Assembly (NCBI RefSeq): GCF_014281125.1
Contig: NZ_JACOEA010000001.1
Location: 806,001 to 870,000, forward strand
Direction of reading: 5' to 3'
DNA length: 64,000 bases
Source: Lawsonibacter celer
GTDB taxonomy: Bacteria > Bacillota > Clostridia > Oscillospirales > Oscillospiraceae
Of the stretch, positions 15,449 to 26,485 are shown piece after piece. The number at the start of each line of letters is the position of its first letter. The stretch's first letter is position 1. The position numbers were made by a program, and so were the translations under genes. The notes beneath the pieces are model-generated. The model had not been told where the DNA came from. It saw nothing but the letters and a program-made list of their open reading frames with translations, and did not search any database.

Positions 15449-16497
15449 CAAAGGAAGAAAAACTGCTTCGACTGCTGGACCAGCTGCCGGAGAAAATGCT
15501 GGCAGAGGCCCTGGAGCCCCCTGCCGCACCGTCCAGGAGACATTGGCGGAGGTTGGCCGCCCTGGCCGCCTGTCTGGGGCTGGCCGTCGGGCTGGGCCTC
15601 GGCGCGGGGCAACTGCCGGAAGGGAGCGGAGTTTCCCCCGCCCAAACCGCGATAGGCTCCGCCCCGGTAGAGACGGGCTCCGTCGGGCTCCTGCCCGCCG
15701 TGGTCATCACCCCCGCGCCCCCGCTGGGCTCGGACACTTATCAGGAGCAGGCGCTGCGCTTTGCCATGCTCCCCCTGGGGGGCCGCGTGGCCGAGTACCA
15801 CCAGGTGCCCCGCCCGGACCGGATCCTTTCCCTGGGCGACCCCTATGAGGGTCTGGAGGGATGGTACCGTCCGGCCGGTACGGAGAACCTGCAATATCTG
15901 ATCCGGGAGGAGGCGGAGGGCTACACTCTATGGGAATTCGCCTCCTTCCTGGTATGGGAAGCGGAGGAGGCGGCCGCCGTCAGAGCGGACATTTCTTCCG
16001 GCACGTCCCTCTGGGGAACCCTGGGTTGGTTTGACCCGGATACCCTGGACTTCTCTCCCTACCCTTACTCCCTGGTGCTGGAGCAGGTATACGGGGTCAC
16101 CTCTGCCGCCGATATTTGTTCCATCACCATTTCCCCCGCCGACATGGACAACACCGACGCGGGTAAGGCGCTCCAGGCGGAAATCGGCACCCGCGTTCTG
16201 ACCGACCCGGAGGGCATGGCCCTGCTGTATGAGACGCTTTGCTCCATGACCTGCCTGGGCGGGGACCGCTGGGCGCAGATCGACCGGGGCGAGGGCGACA
16301 ATCCGGACGGCGGCGGCCTTCTGGAGGCGGTGCGGCTGGGGCGTTATCTCACCCTGGAGCTGGCCAATGGCGAATCCATCACCTCCCTGAAATACACTGC
16401 CGCCGGCGGGCAGTTCTATGAATACGGCGGTGTGGCCTACACCCCTCTGGAGCGCAAAACGGCGGCGCAGATCAGCCGGCTGCTGGGTATTTTCTGA
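15445..16497 (+). CDS. Membrane-anchored anti-sigma / stress-sensing protein paired with the ECF sigma factor
   Basis: 350 aa, starting at the ATG that overlaps the sigma stop. A short cytoplasmic part (about 32 residues) is followed by one membrane span (about 33-56, RRLAALAACLGLAVGLGLGAG) and a 290-residue extracytoplasmic domain without family motifs I recognise. The topology and coupling match Clostridial sigma/anti-sigma pairs, in which the cytoplasmic tail holds the sigma and the outer domain senses envelope signals. The ligand is unknown. Confidence 0.7.
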   Translation: MTKEEKLLRLLDQLPEKMLAEALEPPAAPSRRHWRRLAALAACLGLAVGLGLGAGQLPEGSGVSPAQTAIGSAPVETGSVGLLPAVVITPAPPLGSDTYQEQALRFAMLPLGGRVAEYHQVPRPDRILSLGDPYEGLEGWYRPAGTENLQYLIREEAEGYTLWEFASFLVWEAEEAAAVRADISSGTSLWGTLGWFDPDTLDFSPYPYSLVLEQVYGVTSAADICSITISPADMDNTDAGKALQAEIGTRVLTDPEGMALLYETLCSMTCLGGDRWAQIDRGEGDNPDGGGLLEAVRLGRYLTLELANGESITSLKYTAAGGQFYEYGGVAYTPLERKTAAQISRLLGIF

Positions 16498-16512
16498 GCC
16501 TCCGGGTAAAAT

Positions 16513-16551
16513 GAGAGCCGGGCCTCTGATTGAGGTCCGGCTCTCTGTTTT
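16513..16551. terminator. Terminator between anti-sigma gene and trxA
   Basis: GAGAGCCGGGCCTC (16513-16526) with GAGGTCCGGCTCTC (16532-16545) followed by tgttttt; shared by convergent genes. Confidence 0.8.
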
Positions 16552-16555
16552 TCCC

Positions 16556-16870
16556 TTACAGATTTGCGTCCAGCACAGCGGTAAAGCTGTCTGCGGGCAT
16601 AACGCCCACCTTGCGGTCGATCTCCACGCCGTCCTTGAGGAACACCACCGTGGGGATGCTCATAACGCCGAAGCGGGCGGCCAGCTCTGGCTCGTCGTCC
16701 ACATTGACCTTGCCCACCAGGGCCTTGCCCTCGTAGCGGCCGGCCAGGTCCTCAATCACCGGGGCGAGCATCTTGCACGGGCCACACCAGGAAGCCCAGA
16801 AGTCCACCATAGCCAGTCCCTGAGAGACCGCCTTGTCAAATCCGTCCTTGGTCAGATGAATGGTTGCCAT
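16556..16870 (-). CDS. trxA: Thioredoxin
   Basis: 104 aa, full-length thioredoxin. Active site DFWASWCGPCKMLAPVIEDLA, cis-proline loop MSIPTVVFLKDG. It reduces protein disulfides in the cytoplasm, and is itself reduced by the flavoprotein encoded 29 bp upstream in the same operon. Confidence 0.96.
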   Translation of the reverse strand: MATIHLTKDGFDKAVSQGLAMVDFWASWCGPCKMLAPVIEDLAGRYEGKALVGKVNVDDEPELAARFGVMSIPTVVFLKDGVEIDRKVGVMPADSFTAVLDANL

Positions 16871-16899
16871 AAAAATACTTCCTTTCTGTTTTCTTTAGT

Positions 16900-17757
16900 T
16901 TAGTTCGCTTTCTCTAATTTATCCACATATTCCGCCGCCCGGTGGCCGGCCACCTGGCCCTCGCCTACCGCTTTGGAAATCTGAAGGGGCAACCCGGTAC
17001 AGTCCCCTGCGGCGAATACGCCGGGTACGCTGGTGGCCATACTTCGGTCCACCGCCAGATAACCCCCCTCCAGCTTCAGGCCGGGAAGCAGGTCCGCCGG
17101 CGCCAGAGAGGGCCGCAGGATGAACACCCCCTGACAGGGGATCTCCCGATCTCCCGCCCGCAGAGCGGTCACCCCCTGCTCCCCCAGGATCTCCGGCCGG
17201 GCCGATTTTACAAACGGGATGGCCTGGTTCAGGCCCTGGGGCTCCTTCTCACTCACGTAGGTAACCTGACAACCGATCTCCTTCAACCAGTTGGCCTCAC
17301 CTGGGGCCTCATGGGTCTTGCCCACCACAACCACCGGCTTGCCCCGGTAGAGCATCCCGTCGCAGGTGGCGCAATAGCTCACCCCCGCGCCCAGGTGCTC
17401 CGCCTCCCCGGGGAGTTTGTTGGCCCGCACCACGCCGGTAGCCAGCACCAACGCCCGGGCCTGTTCCACATCGCTGCCGATACTCAGATAAAACCAGCCG
17501 CCCATGGGCATGACGCTCAGTACCTGGCCCGGCCGCCGCCGGACCCCCATGGCGTCCGCGTGGGCCTGGAAGCGGGCCAGCAGCTCCGGCCCCCTCTGAT
17601 CGGGCAGCCCCAGGTAGTTGGCAATATGTTGAGAGCGGTAGACCGGATTGTCCCGGTCGTCCCCGCTGACCACCAGCACGCTCCTGTTTCTGGCCCGAAC
17701 CTGCACCGCCGCCGACAGCCCCGCCGGGCCGCCGCCGATTACCGCGATGTCGTACAC
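16900..17757 (-). CDS. trxB: Thioredoxin reductase-like flavoprotein, NADPH motif lacking (possible ferredoxin-linked type)
   Basis: 285 aa, somewhat shorter than usual TrxB (about 305-320). FAD-binding AVIGGGPAGLSAAV is at the N-terminus, the redox pair is in YCATCDGMLY, and the FAD-closing motif VFAAGDCTG is near the C-terminus. The second nucleotide site, normally GGGDSA-like with a downstream basic HRR motif, reads VVVGKTHEAPGEA, so NADPH binding looks lost. Ferredoxin-dependent flavin thioredoxin reductases of clostridia share this loss, so ferredoxin may be the donor here (inference). It overlaps the ArsR gene by 19 bp. Confidence 0.85.
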   Translation of the reverse strand: MYDIAVIGGGPAGLSAAVQVRARNRSVLVVSGDDRDNPVYRSQHIANYLGLPDQRGPELLARFQAHADAMGVRRRPGQVLSVMPMGGWFYLSIGSDVEQARALVLATGVVRANKLPGEAEHLGAGVSYCATCDGMLYRGKPVVVVGKTHEAPGEANWLKEIGCQVTYVSEKEPQGLNQAIPFVKSARPEILGEQGVTALRAGDREIPCQGVFILRPSLAPADLLPGLKLEGGYLAVDRSMATSVPGVFAAGDCTGLPLQISKAVGEGQVAGHRAAEYVDKLEKAN

Positions 17758-18053
17758 TGGTACTCCCCCTCCCCGTCCCCGAAGAGCGCAGCCACCACGG
17801 CGGCGATCTCCGGGTCTGCGATCTCATAATAGACCTCATTGCCCGAGCGGGCGCATTTGACAATGCCAGCCGCCTTCAGACGCATCAGATGCTGGGAGAT
17901 ACTGGACTGCGACTGTCCGGTGTTGGCCTCCATACAGCCCACGTTCCGGCATCCGCATTTCAGCAGTCCCCGCACAATCCGCAGCCGAAGGGGATGGGCC
18001 AGCGCCTTGAGCAGAGCCGCCTTCTCCTCATAGGAGACGTTTGTGTCGTTCAT
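17739..18053 (-). CDS. ArsR/SmtB family repressor of the thioredoxin operon
   Basis: 104 aa. Winged HTH with LLKALAHPLRLRIVRGLLKCG, QSQSSISQHLMRLKAAGIV as recognition helix and SGNEVYYEI as wing. Four cysteines cluster in KCGCRNVGCMEA near residue 33, a candidate metal or thiol sensing site in place of the usual ELCVC motif. It is the first gene of the trxB-trxA operon and is preceded by a promoter with an overlapping palindrome, so autoregulation is likely. ATG 18053 is chosen; a GTG at 18065 is possible. Confidence 0.85.
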   Translation of the reverse strand: MNDTNVSYEEKAALLKALAHPLRLRIVRGLLKCGCRNVGCMEANTGQSQSSISQHLMRLKAAGIVKCARSGNEVYYEIADPEIAAVVAALFGDGEGEYQCTTSR

Positions 18054-18075
18054 GCCTTCACCCACATTTGTTTTT

Positions 18076-18103
18076 TCTAATATTATTATATTATAATATT
18101 AGA
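18076..18103. promoter_or_regulatory. Operator palindrome of the ArsR-trx operon
   Basis: TCTAATATTAT (18076-18086) and ATAATATTAGA (18093-18103) form a perfect 11-bp inverted repeat with a 6-bp centre that covers the -10 box of the operon promoter. ArsR-family repressors bind such AT-rich dyads. Confidence 0.7.
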
Positions 18104-18112
18104 ATTTGTCAA
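18085..18112 (-). promoter_or_regulatory. Promoter of the ArsR-trxB-trxA operon
   Basis: On the minus strand TTGACA (18107-18112) and TATAAT (18085-18090) are separated by 16 bp: both boxes are perfect consensus, which implies strong transcription held down by a repressor. Confidence 0.8.
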
Positions 18113-18345
18113 GGACTTTTTTATTTTTTTCGGAGGCACTCCCGCAGGGGGCCATCATGCGGGGCATGCTCCAATGGGGTTTTCTAGGCCGATTCACTGC
18201 CATGGAAGGATGCTGGGCTGCCAAAGGAACCGTCACGGCCGCCTCAGCGGGAGCCGATCCCTACGCAGGAGCGCAAAGCCCTCTGCCCCCCGAGGGGCTA
18301 TCCCCCCGGCTTCCCGTTGTTTTTTCCTCAAATTTCCGCTCCCTC
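18113..18345. other. Intergenic stretch before glnS, no gene seen
   Basis: Contains a CCCGCA/TGCGGG hairpin (18141-18146 with 18158-18163). No T-box signature (AGGGTGG) is seen before the synthetase and no ORF has a ribosome-binding site. Nothing else is recognised. Confidence 0.4.
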
Positions 18346-18374
18346 TTGCTTTTTCAACGCGTTCAGGGTAAAAT
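18346..18374 (+). promoter_or_regulatory. Promoter of glnS
   Basis: TTGCTT (18346-18351), 17-bp spacer, TAAAAT (18369-18374), 35 bp before the glnS start. Confidence 0.65.
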
Positions 18375-18408
18375 AGCAAATTGTATCAATACGAAGGAGT
18401 GAAACAGC

Positions 18409-20094
<1,686 letters not shown>

Positions 20095-20100
20095 TTCCCA

Positions 20101-20131
20101 GACGGGGCGGGCTCTGCCCGCCCCGTCTTTT
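20101..20131 (+). terminator. Terminator after glnS
   Basis: GACGGGGCGGGC (20101-20112) with GCCCGCCCCGTC (20116-20127), TCT loop, then TTTT. Confidence 0.85.
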
Positions 20132-20146
20132 CGAAAAGGAGAGGTT

Positions 20147-21181
20147 ATGATGTACAACTTCCGCAACGACTACTCCCAGGGGGCCCATCCCAGGGTGCTG
20201 GAGGCCCTGGCGGCCACCAATCTGGAGGGCAACATCGGCTACGGCGAGGACCCCCACTGCGCCCGGGCCGCTCAGCTAATCCGGGACCTGTGCCAGGCCC
20301 CCCAGGCTGACGTGCAGTTCCTCATCGGCGGGACCCAGACCAATTTCATTGCCATCTGCGCCTTCCTCCGCCCCTGGGAAGGGGTCATCTGTGCGGACAC
20401 CGGGCACATCAACGGCCATGAATCCGGCGCGGTGGAGGCCACCGGGCACAAGCTCATCACAGTCCCCGGCGGGCTGGAGGGCAAGCTGACCCCGGCAGGC
20501 ATCCGGCAGGCGGTGCAGGCCCTGGACAACCCCCACGTGGTCAACCCCGGGCTGGTATACATCACCGACGCCACGGAAAACGGCACCCTCTACACTCTGG
20601 CTGAGCTGGAGGCCATCTCCGCCTGCTGCAGGGAGCTGGGGCTGCTCCTCTTTCTGGATGGCGCGCGGTTGGGATGCGCCTTGGCCTCCCCGGCCAACGA
20701 CGTGACCCTGCCTGACCTGGCCCGGCTCACCGACGCATTTTACATCGGCGGCACCAAGAACGGCGCGCTGATGGGCGAGGCGCTGGTGCTGTGCAATCCC
20801 GCGCTTCAGCCCCACTTCTTCACCCTGAAAAAGCAACGGGGCGGTGTGCTGGCCAAGGGCTGGCTGCTGGGGGTGCAGTTTGAGGAGCTGTTCCGGGACG
20901 GGCTGTACTTCGACATGGCCAGCCACGCCAATGAGATGGCCGCCCGGCTCCAGGACGGCCTGCGAGCACTGGGGATTCCTCTGTATGTGGAGTCCTCTAC
21001 CAACCAGATTTTCCCGGTGGTCTCCGGCGCGCTGCGGGAACGGCTGCGCGGGCTGGTCCAGTTCGAGGACTGGTGCCCCGGCGAGGGGGCGGACGAGCAT
21101 GTCATCCGGTTCGTCGCTAGCTTCGCCACCAGTGAACAGGAGGTGCAGGGCTTCCTGCGTGATCTGGTCGGTTTGCTGTAA
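20147..21181 (+). CDS. Low-specificity L-threonine aldolase-like PLP enzyme
   Basis: 344 aa, fold-type I PLP enzyme of the beta-eliminating lyase/threonine aldolase family. Conserved segments are NFRNDYSQGAHPRVLEAL, NIGYGEDPHC, FLIGGTQTNFIAI, the His-rich active-site loop TGHINGHESGA, LLLFLDGARLGCAL (PLP-contacting Asp) and the Schiff-base lysine in YIGGTKNGALMGEA. The family cleaves threonine or allo-threonine to glycine and acetaldehyde. Two adjacent ATGs (20147, 20150) follow GGAGAGG; the first is kept. Single-gene unit between two terminators. Confidence 0.88.
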   Translation: MMYNFRNDYSQGAHPRVLEALAATNLEGNIGYGEDPHCARAAQLIRDLCQAPQADVQFLIGGTQTNFIAICAFLRPWEGVICADTGHINGHESGAVEATGHKLITVPGGLEGKLTPAGIRQAVQALDNPHVVNPGLVYITDATENGTLYTLAELEAISACCRELGLLLFLDGARLGCALASPANDVTLPDLARLTDAFYIGGTKNGALMGEALVLCNPALQPHFFTLKKQRGGVLAKGWLLGVQFEELFRDGLYFDMASHANEMAARLQDGLRALGIPLYVESSTNQIFPVVSGALRERLRGLVQFEDWCPGEGADEHVIRFVASFATSEQEVQGFLRDLVGLL

Positions 21182-21185
21182 GAGA

Positions 21186-21215
21186 CCGTCCGCCCAAGGG
21201 GGCGGACGGCTTTTT
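21186..21215 (+). terminator. Terminator after the aldolase gene
   Basis: CCGTCCGCCC (21186-21195) with GGGCGGACGG (21200-21209), AAGG loop, followed by ctttttc. Confidence 0.85.
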
Positions 21216-21289
21216 CTTTTTCCGCTGAAACCTTTTTTCCCAGCTTCCGTATTACCAGAAAGAACTAGTTCTGAAAGGAGGCGGCAGGT

Positions 21290-21832
21290 ATGACGGACGA
21301 GGCGCTGGCCCGGCGGCTGGCAAAGGGGAGCCGGGCGGCCCTGGACCAGGCCGTGACACGCTTTACCCCCTATGTCAGCGCCGTGGCCTGGCGGGTACTG
21401 GCCGCCTCCCCCGCCACCCGGGAGGATTTGGAGGAGGTGGTAGCCGACGTGTTTCTGGCCCTGTGGCGGCACGCGGCGGAGGTCGAACCGTCCCGGGTGC
21501 GCACCTGGCTGGGAGCGGTGGCCAAAAACCGGGCCATTGACCGCCTGCGGGCGTGCTCCCCCACCCTCCCCCTGTGCGAAGCCGACGTAGACACCCGCCC
21601 CGGCCCCGAGGAGCAGTCCCTACAACGGGAGCGGGCCGCCCGGCTGCTCGCCGCAGTGGAATCCCTGGAGGAACCCGACCGCACCCTCTTTCTCCGACAC
21701 TACTATGAGGGGGAACGGCTCAAGGATGTGGCCCGGGCGCTGGGGCTAAACCAAGCCACGGCTAAGACCAGGCTCCACCGGGGCCGCAAGCGCTTGAAAC
21801 AGCAGTTGACCGAAGGAGGGGAAGAAGCATGA
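21290..21832 (+). CDS. ECF-type RNA polymerase sigma factor (second module)
   Basis: 180 aa. Region 2: TREDLEEVVADVFLALWRHA and VRTWLGAVAKNRAIDRLR; region 4: LEEPDRTLFLRHYYEGERLKDVARALGLNQATAKTRLHRGRKRLKQ. It follows AAAGGAGG. The stop overlaps the following membrane protein gene by ATGA, the same arrangement as the sigma/anti-sigma pair at 14.9-16.5 kb, but the two sigmas differ along their length, so they are not a recent duplication. Confidence 0.88.
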   Translation: MTDEALARRLAKGSRAALDQAVTRFTPYVSAVAWRVLAASPATREDLEEVVADVFLALWRHAAEVEPSRVRTWLGAVAKNRAIDRLRACSPTLPLCEADVDTRPGPEEQSLQRERAARLLAAVESLEEPDRTLFLRHYYEGERLKDVARALGLNQATAKTRLHRGRKRLKQQLTEGGEEA

Positions 21833-23157
21833 AACAGCATCTGGAACAACTCTGGGCGGAGATCTACCCCACCGCCGGCCCCTGCCCGGCGGTGGACCCG
21901 GACCACATCCGTCAGCGGGTCCATGCCGCCCTGGAGGCCGTCCCCTCAGAAAGGAGAACCCCTATGAGGAAAAAATTCCGCATGGCCCTGGTGCTGGCCG
22001 CCGTATTGGCCGCCCTGGCCGGGACCGCCCTGGCGGTGGTCTACCACTATCACACCGCGTTGGAGTATTTTGACGGAGACACCGCGCCCCTGGAGTCTGC
22101 GGTCCAGGCTGTGGATGAAACGCTGGAGAACGACTCCTACCGCGTCCATGTGGACAGTGTGCTCTCCGATTCCCACAGCACCGTCCTGGGCCTGTCCATT
22201 GAGGCGCTGAACGAGGAGGCCCAAGCGGCCCTGATGGAAACGCGCTTTATGCCCCTTTCCATTCTTCACCTGGAGGCGGAGCAGACCGACTCCTCCACCA
22301 TCTCCTTCTCCTTTACCAGCGAACAGGCCGAGGCGTCCGTGCGCCGCTTCAGTCTGCGCCTAGAGGGCGTGGGCGCGCCCAACACCCTCCGGCTGTCCCT
22401 GGTGGGCGCGCCGGAGGGCAGTGGTCTCACCCTGCCTCTGGAGACCGCCCTGGTGGGCCGCTCCGTGCAGTCGGCCGTCCCCTTGGACGACGGCCGGGAA
22501 CATGTCATCCGCTCCTGCACCCTCAACCCCACCGGGATCGAGCTGGAGGTGGAATTTGCCGCGCCTGTCCGTGGCGACCGCATCGTGGAGTTCTGCTTCC
22601 GGATGGTGGACGGCTCCCTGAAAACCCTCTCCCAGTGGAACGGCGCTCCCCTCTGGCTGAACAGCTCCCATATTCCAACCGAGGACGGCTCCATCCGCTA
22701 CCGCTATTGGGCGACCTTCCGCACCCTGTTGGACCCACAGGAGGTGGCAGGCGTGCTGCTCAACGGCATGGAGTACTCCTTCCTGGAGCCGGACCGCGCC
22801 GTCCCCGCTGAAATTTCGGAGACTCTGCGGCCCTTCCTGACCCCCTTTGTGGAGCGCGGCGAACATTTCTATTTCTCCGCTCAGGACGCCTTCCGCCGAC
22901 TGGGCGCTTCACTGGAACAGGAGGATGAGCGCTTTGTGATCCGCTACCTGGATCATACCCTGTGTCTCACCCCCAATGAGACCGCCGCGCGGCTGGACGA
23001 CGAGCCCATTACCCTGTCGATTCCGCCGCTTCAGGAGGGGGAGAACCTGCTTCTGATCCGGGAATGCCTCCAGCTGCTCGGCCTGGACTGCCGCATGTAC
23101 TACCCCGAGGCGGGGCAACCGGTCCACGCGCCGGACGACTGGGTGGTCAGCCCCTGA
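21829..23157 (+). CDS. Membrane anti-sigma-like protein with C-terminal stalk (copper-amine-oxidase-N-like) domain
   Basis: 442 aa, coupled to the sigma gene by ATGA. A 48-residue cytoplasmic segment is followed by one membrane helix (about 49-72, MALVLAAVLAALAGTALAVVY). A DUF4179-like extracytoplasmic part precedes a C-terminal module (about 345-430) with YFSAQDAFRRLGASLEQEDERFVIRYL and LLIRECLQLLGLD, resembling the stalk domain found in clostridial surface proteins. Likely sequesters the upstream sigma and releases it on an envelope signal (inference). Confidence 0.7.
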   Translation: MKQHLEQLWAEIYPTAGPCPAVDPDHIRQRVHAALEAVPSERRTPMRKKFRMALVLAAVLAALAGTALAVVYHYHTALEYFDGDTAPLESAVQAVDETLENDSYRVHVDSVLSDSHSTVLGLSIEALNEEAQAALMETRFMPLSILHLEAEQTDSSTISFSFTSEQAEASVRRFSLRLEGVGAPNTLRLSLVGAPEGSGLTLPLETALVGRSVQSAVPLDDGREHVIRSCTLNPTGIELEVEFAAPVRGDRIVEFCFRMVDGSLKTLSQWNGAPLWLNSSHIPTEDGSIRYRYWATFRTLLDPQEVAGVLLNGMEYSFLEPDRAVPAEISETLRPFLTPFVERGEHFYFSAQDAFRRLGASLEQEDERFVIRYLDHTLCLTPNETAARLDDEPITLSIPPLQEGENLLLIRECLQLLGLDCRMYYPEAGQPVHAPDDWVVSP

Positions 23158-23166
23158 GTCACCATG

Positions 23167-23217
23167 AAAACAGACAAGGCGCTGCCAAAAGCAGCGCCTT
23201 GCCTGTTTTGTTTTTTT
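23167..23217. terminator. Bidirectional terminator between the sigma module and rpoD
   Basis: A stem of about 19 bp with one mismatch, 23167-23185 against 23191-23209, CAAAA loop, followed by gttttttt. Also A-rich on the other side, so it may serve rpoD too. A 20-nt palindrome at 23278-23297 lies just after the rpoD stop. Confidence 0.85.
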
Positions 23218-23300
23218 AATAAAACGTTTTGCGCTTTGGGGCGCAAGAGGGCACCCCCTGGAAACTGCGCCCCTATGAGCGGCAGCCGGCTGCCGCTGCT

Positions 23301-24638
<1,338 letters not shown>

Positions 24639-24644
24639 GTGTGG

Positions 24645-26426
24645 TCATCCTCCATAGCTTTTCTTCTCTCTGTATTTCTCACGCGCCGCCAGCAGCGGGT
24701 CCGTTCCTTCAGGTCCCACCCGCTTGAGGGCCTCGGTCTCAATGGTCTCTATGTAGTCCTTCATGGCCTTCCGGCCGTTGGACAAGTCCTCCGGCTGGTC
24801 CAGCACAGAGGCAAGATGGCTCATCTCCGCGCCGGTCAGCACGCCGGCCAGAGCGGCCAGCTGCGTGCTGCGCCCCTCCCTGTGCCGCTGCCGCAGCAGG
24901 GAAAAAATCTTTCCCAGCACCGGCGAGGAGAACTGCCCCTCATCCAGCCGCTCCGTCTCCGGAAACAGCGCGGGCTCCAAAAGCAGCAGGCGGAGCACCC
25001 CTTCCTCCGCCCGGGCGGAGCGGATATTGGTGTAGCGCAGCTCCCGTTCCTTTGGCTGAAGCTGCACCGCCGGCGTCAGATCCCGGCGCTGCTGTTTCTT
25101 TTTCGCCTGCCAGGTCCGGTTTTTCCGCCAGCGCTCCACTTCCTGCGCGAAGGCCGCGCCGGAGATCCCGGCCGCCGCCGCGGCCTTGTTGCCATAGATC
25201 TCCCGCTCGATTGGGCTTGGCAGGGCGGCCACCGCTTCCACTGCCTCTTTTAGGAAGGCCATGCGACCCTCCTCCTCGTCCAGGTTGTGATTCCCGATCA
25301 GGACCTCCAGCCGGTAGTCGTTCTTGCCCGCGCTGCTGTTGAGGCATTTCTCAAAGACGGCAGGGCCGAATTTTTTGACAAAATCGTCCGGATCCTGCTT
25401 GACGGGCTTCCCCTCGCCGTCATAGGCGTTGGGCAGCTGGAGCACCCGCACGTTCAGGTCGGCGTTTTTCAGAATATTGAGCACCCGGTCGGTGGATTTT
25501 TTTCCCGCCGGGTCATTGTCATAGCAGAGCACCAGCTCCTTGGTGTAGCGGGCCAGGATGCGGGCGTGCTCCTCCGTAAGCGCGGTGCCCATGGTGGCCA
25601 CCACATTATCAAACCCGGCCTGGTGCAGGGTGATCACATCAATATTGCCCTCCACCAGCACCAAATTGGGGCGCTTGGTGTTCTTGGCAAAATTGAGGGC
25701 GTAGATGAGCCGCCCCTTTTTAAAGAGCGCGGTCTCCGGCGTGTTGAGGTACTTGGCCCCCTCCTCGCCGGGGAGGATGCGGCTGGTAAAGCCCACCACG
25801 TCCCCCCGCACATCAATCACCGGAAGCATGAGCCGGGCGCGGAATTTATCGTACACGCCCCCATTCTTCCCCGCTACGGTAAGTCCGGCGTCGATGAGCT
25901 CCATTTTACTGTACCCCTTGGCGGTGAGTGCCTTGGTCAGGCCATCCCACTGGTCCGGGGCGGCCCCCAGGCCGAACCGGGTGGCCGTGCGGGGAGTCAG
26001 CTGCCGCTGGGCGATGTATTCCCGCACCCGCGCGCCGCCGGGACTCTTCAGGTATTCATGGTAGAAACGGGCGGCGTCCCGGTTGGCCGCCAGGGCCCGG
26101 GCCTTCTTTTTCCGCGCCTGATCGTCCGTGTCCCCCTCTGGGACCTCCATTCCGGCCCGCTTGGCCAGCAGCCGCACCGCGTCCGGGAAAGAGAGGTTTT
26201 CCATCTCCATAATAAAGGAGATCACCCCGCCCCCCTTGCCGCAGCCGAAGCAGTGGTAAATCTGCCTCTCCGGCGAGACGGAAAAGGAAGGGGTCTTTTC
26301 GTTGTGGAACGGGCAGAGTCCCCACAAATTGCCCCCCTTCCGCTTGAGGGACACATAGGAGGACACCACGTCGGAAATCTCACTGCGGGCCACCAATTCG
26401 TCAATGAATAGTTCCGGAATGGCCAT
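24645..26426 (-). CDS. dnaG: DNA primase
   Basis: 593 aa. Zinc-binding CHC2 domain with Cys38, His41, Cys59 and Cys62 (CPFHNEKTPSF ... YHCFGCGKGG), then the primase catalytic core with DRFRARLMLPVIDVRGDVVGFTSRIL-type sequence and TOPRIM (LVEGNIDVI, LCYDNDPAGKKST). The C-terminal helicase-binding part is present but divergent. It synthesises RNA primers at the fork. Sits between dgt and rpoD in the macromolecular synthesis operon. Confidence 0.96.
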   Translation of the reverse strand: MAIPELFIDELVARSEISDVVSSYVSLKRKGGNLWGLCPFHNEKTPSFSVSPERQIYHCFGCGKGGGVISFIMEMENLSFPDAVRLLAKRAGMEVPEGDTDDQARKKKARALAANRDAARFYHEYLKSPGGARVREYIAQRQLTPRTATRFGLGAAPDQWDGLTKALTAKGYSKMELIDAGLTVAGKNGGVYDKFRARLMLPVIDVRGDVVGFTSRILPGEEGAKYLNTPETALFKKGRLIYALNFAKNTKRPNLVLVEGNIDVITLHQAGFDNVVATMGTALTEEHARILARYTKELVLCYDNDPAGKKSTDRVLNILKNADLNVRVLQLPNAYDGEGKPVKQDPDDFVKKFGPAVFEKCLNSSAGKNDYRLEVLIGNHNLDEEEGRMAFLKEAVEAVAALPSPIEREIYGNKAAAAAGISGAAFAQEVERWRKNRTWQAKKKQQRRDLTPAVQLQPKERELRYTNIRSARAEEGVLRLLLLEPALFPETERLDEGQFSSPVLGKIFSLLRQRHREGRSTQLAALAGVLTGAEMSHLASVLDQPEDLSNGRKAMKDYIETIETEALKRVGPEGTDPLLAAREKYREKKSYGG

Positions 26427-26485
26427 AATTGTCCCCCTTTCCCGCTTTTTTCTTATCCTTGCCGTAATTTTACGGAACTATACGG

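Noticed and set aside
18113..18408. T-box leader upstream of glnS
   Set aside because: No T-box consensus or specifier-loop features seen, and the promoter lies only 35 bp before the gene.
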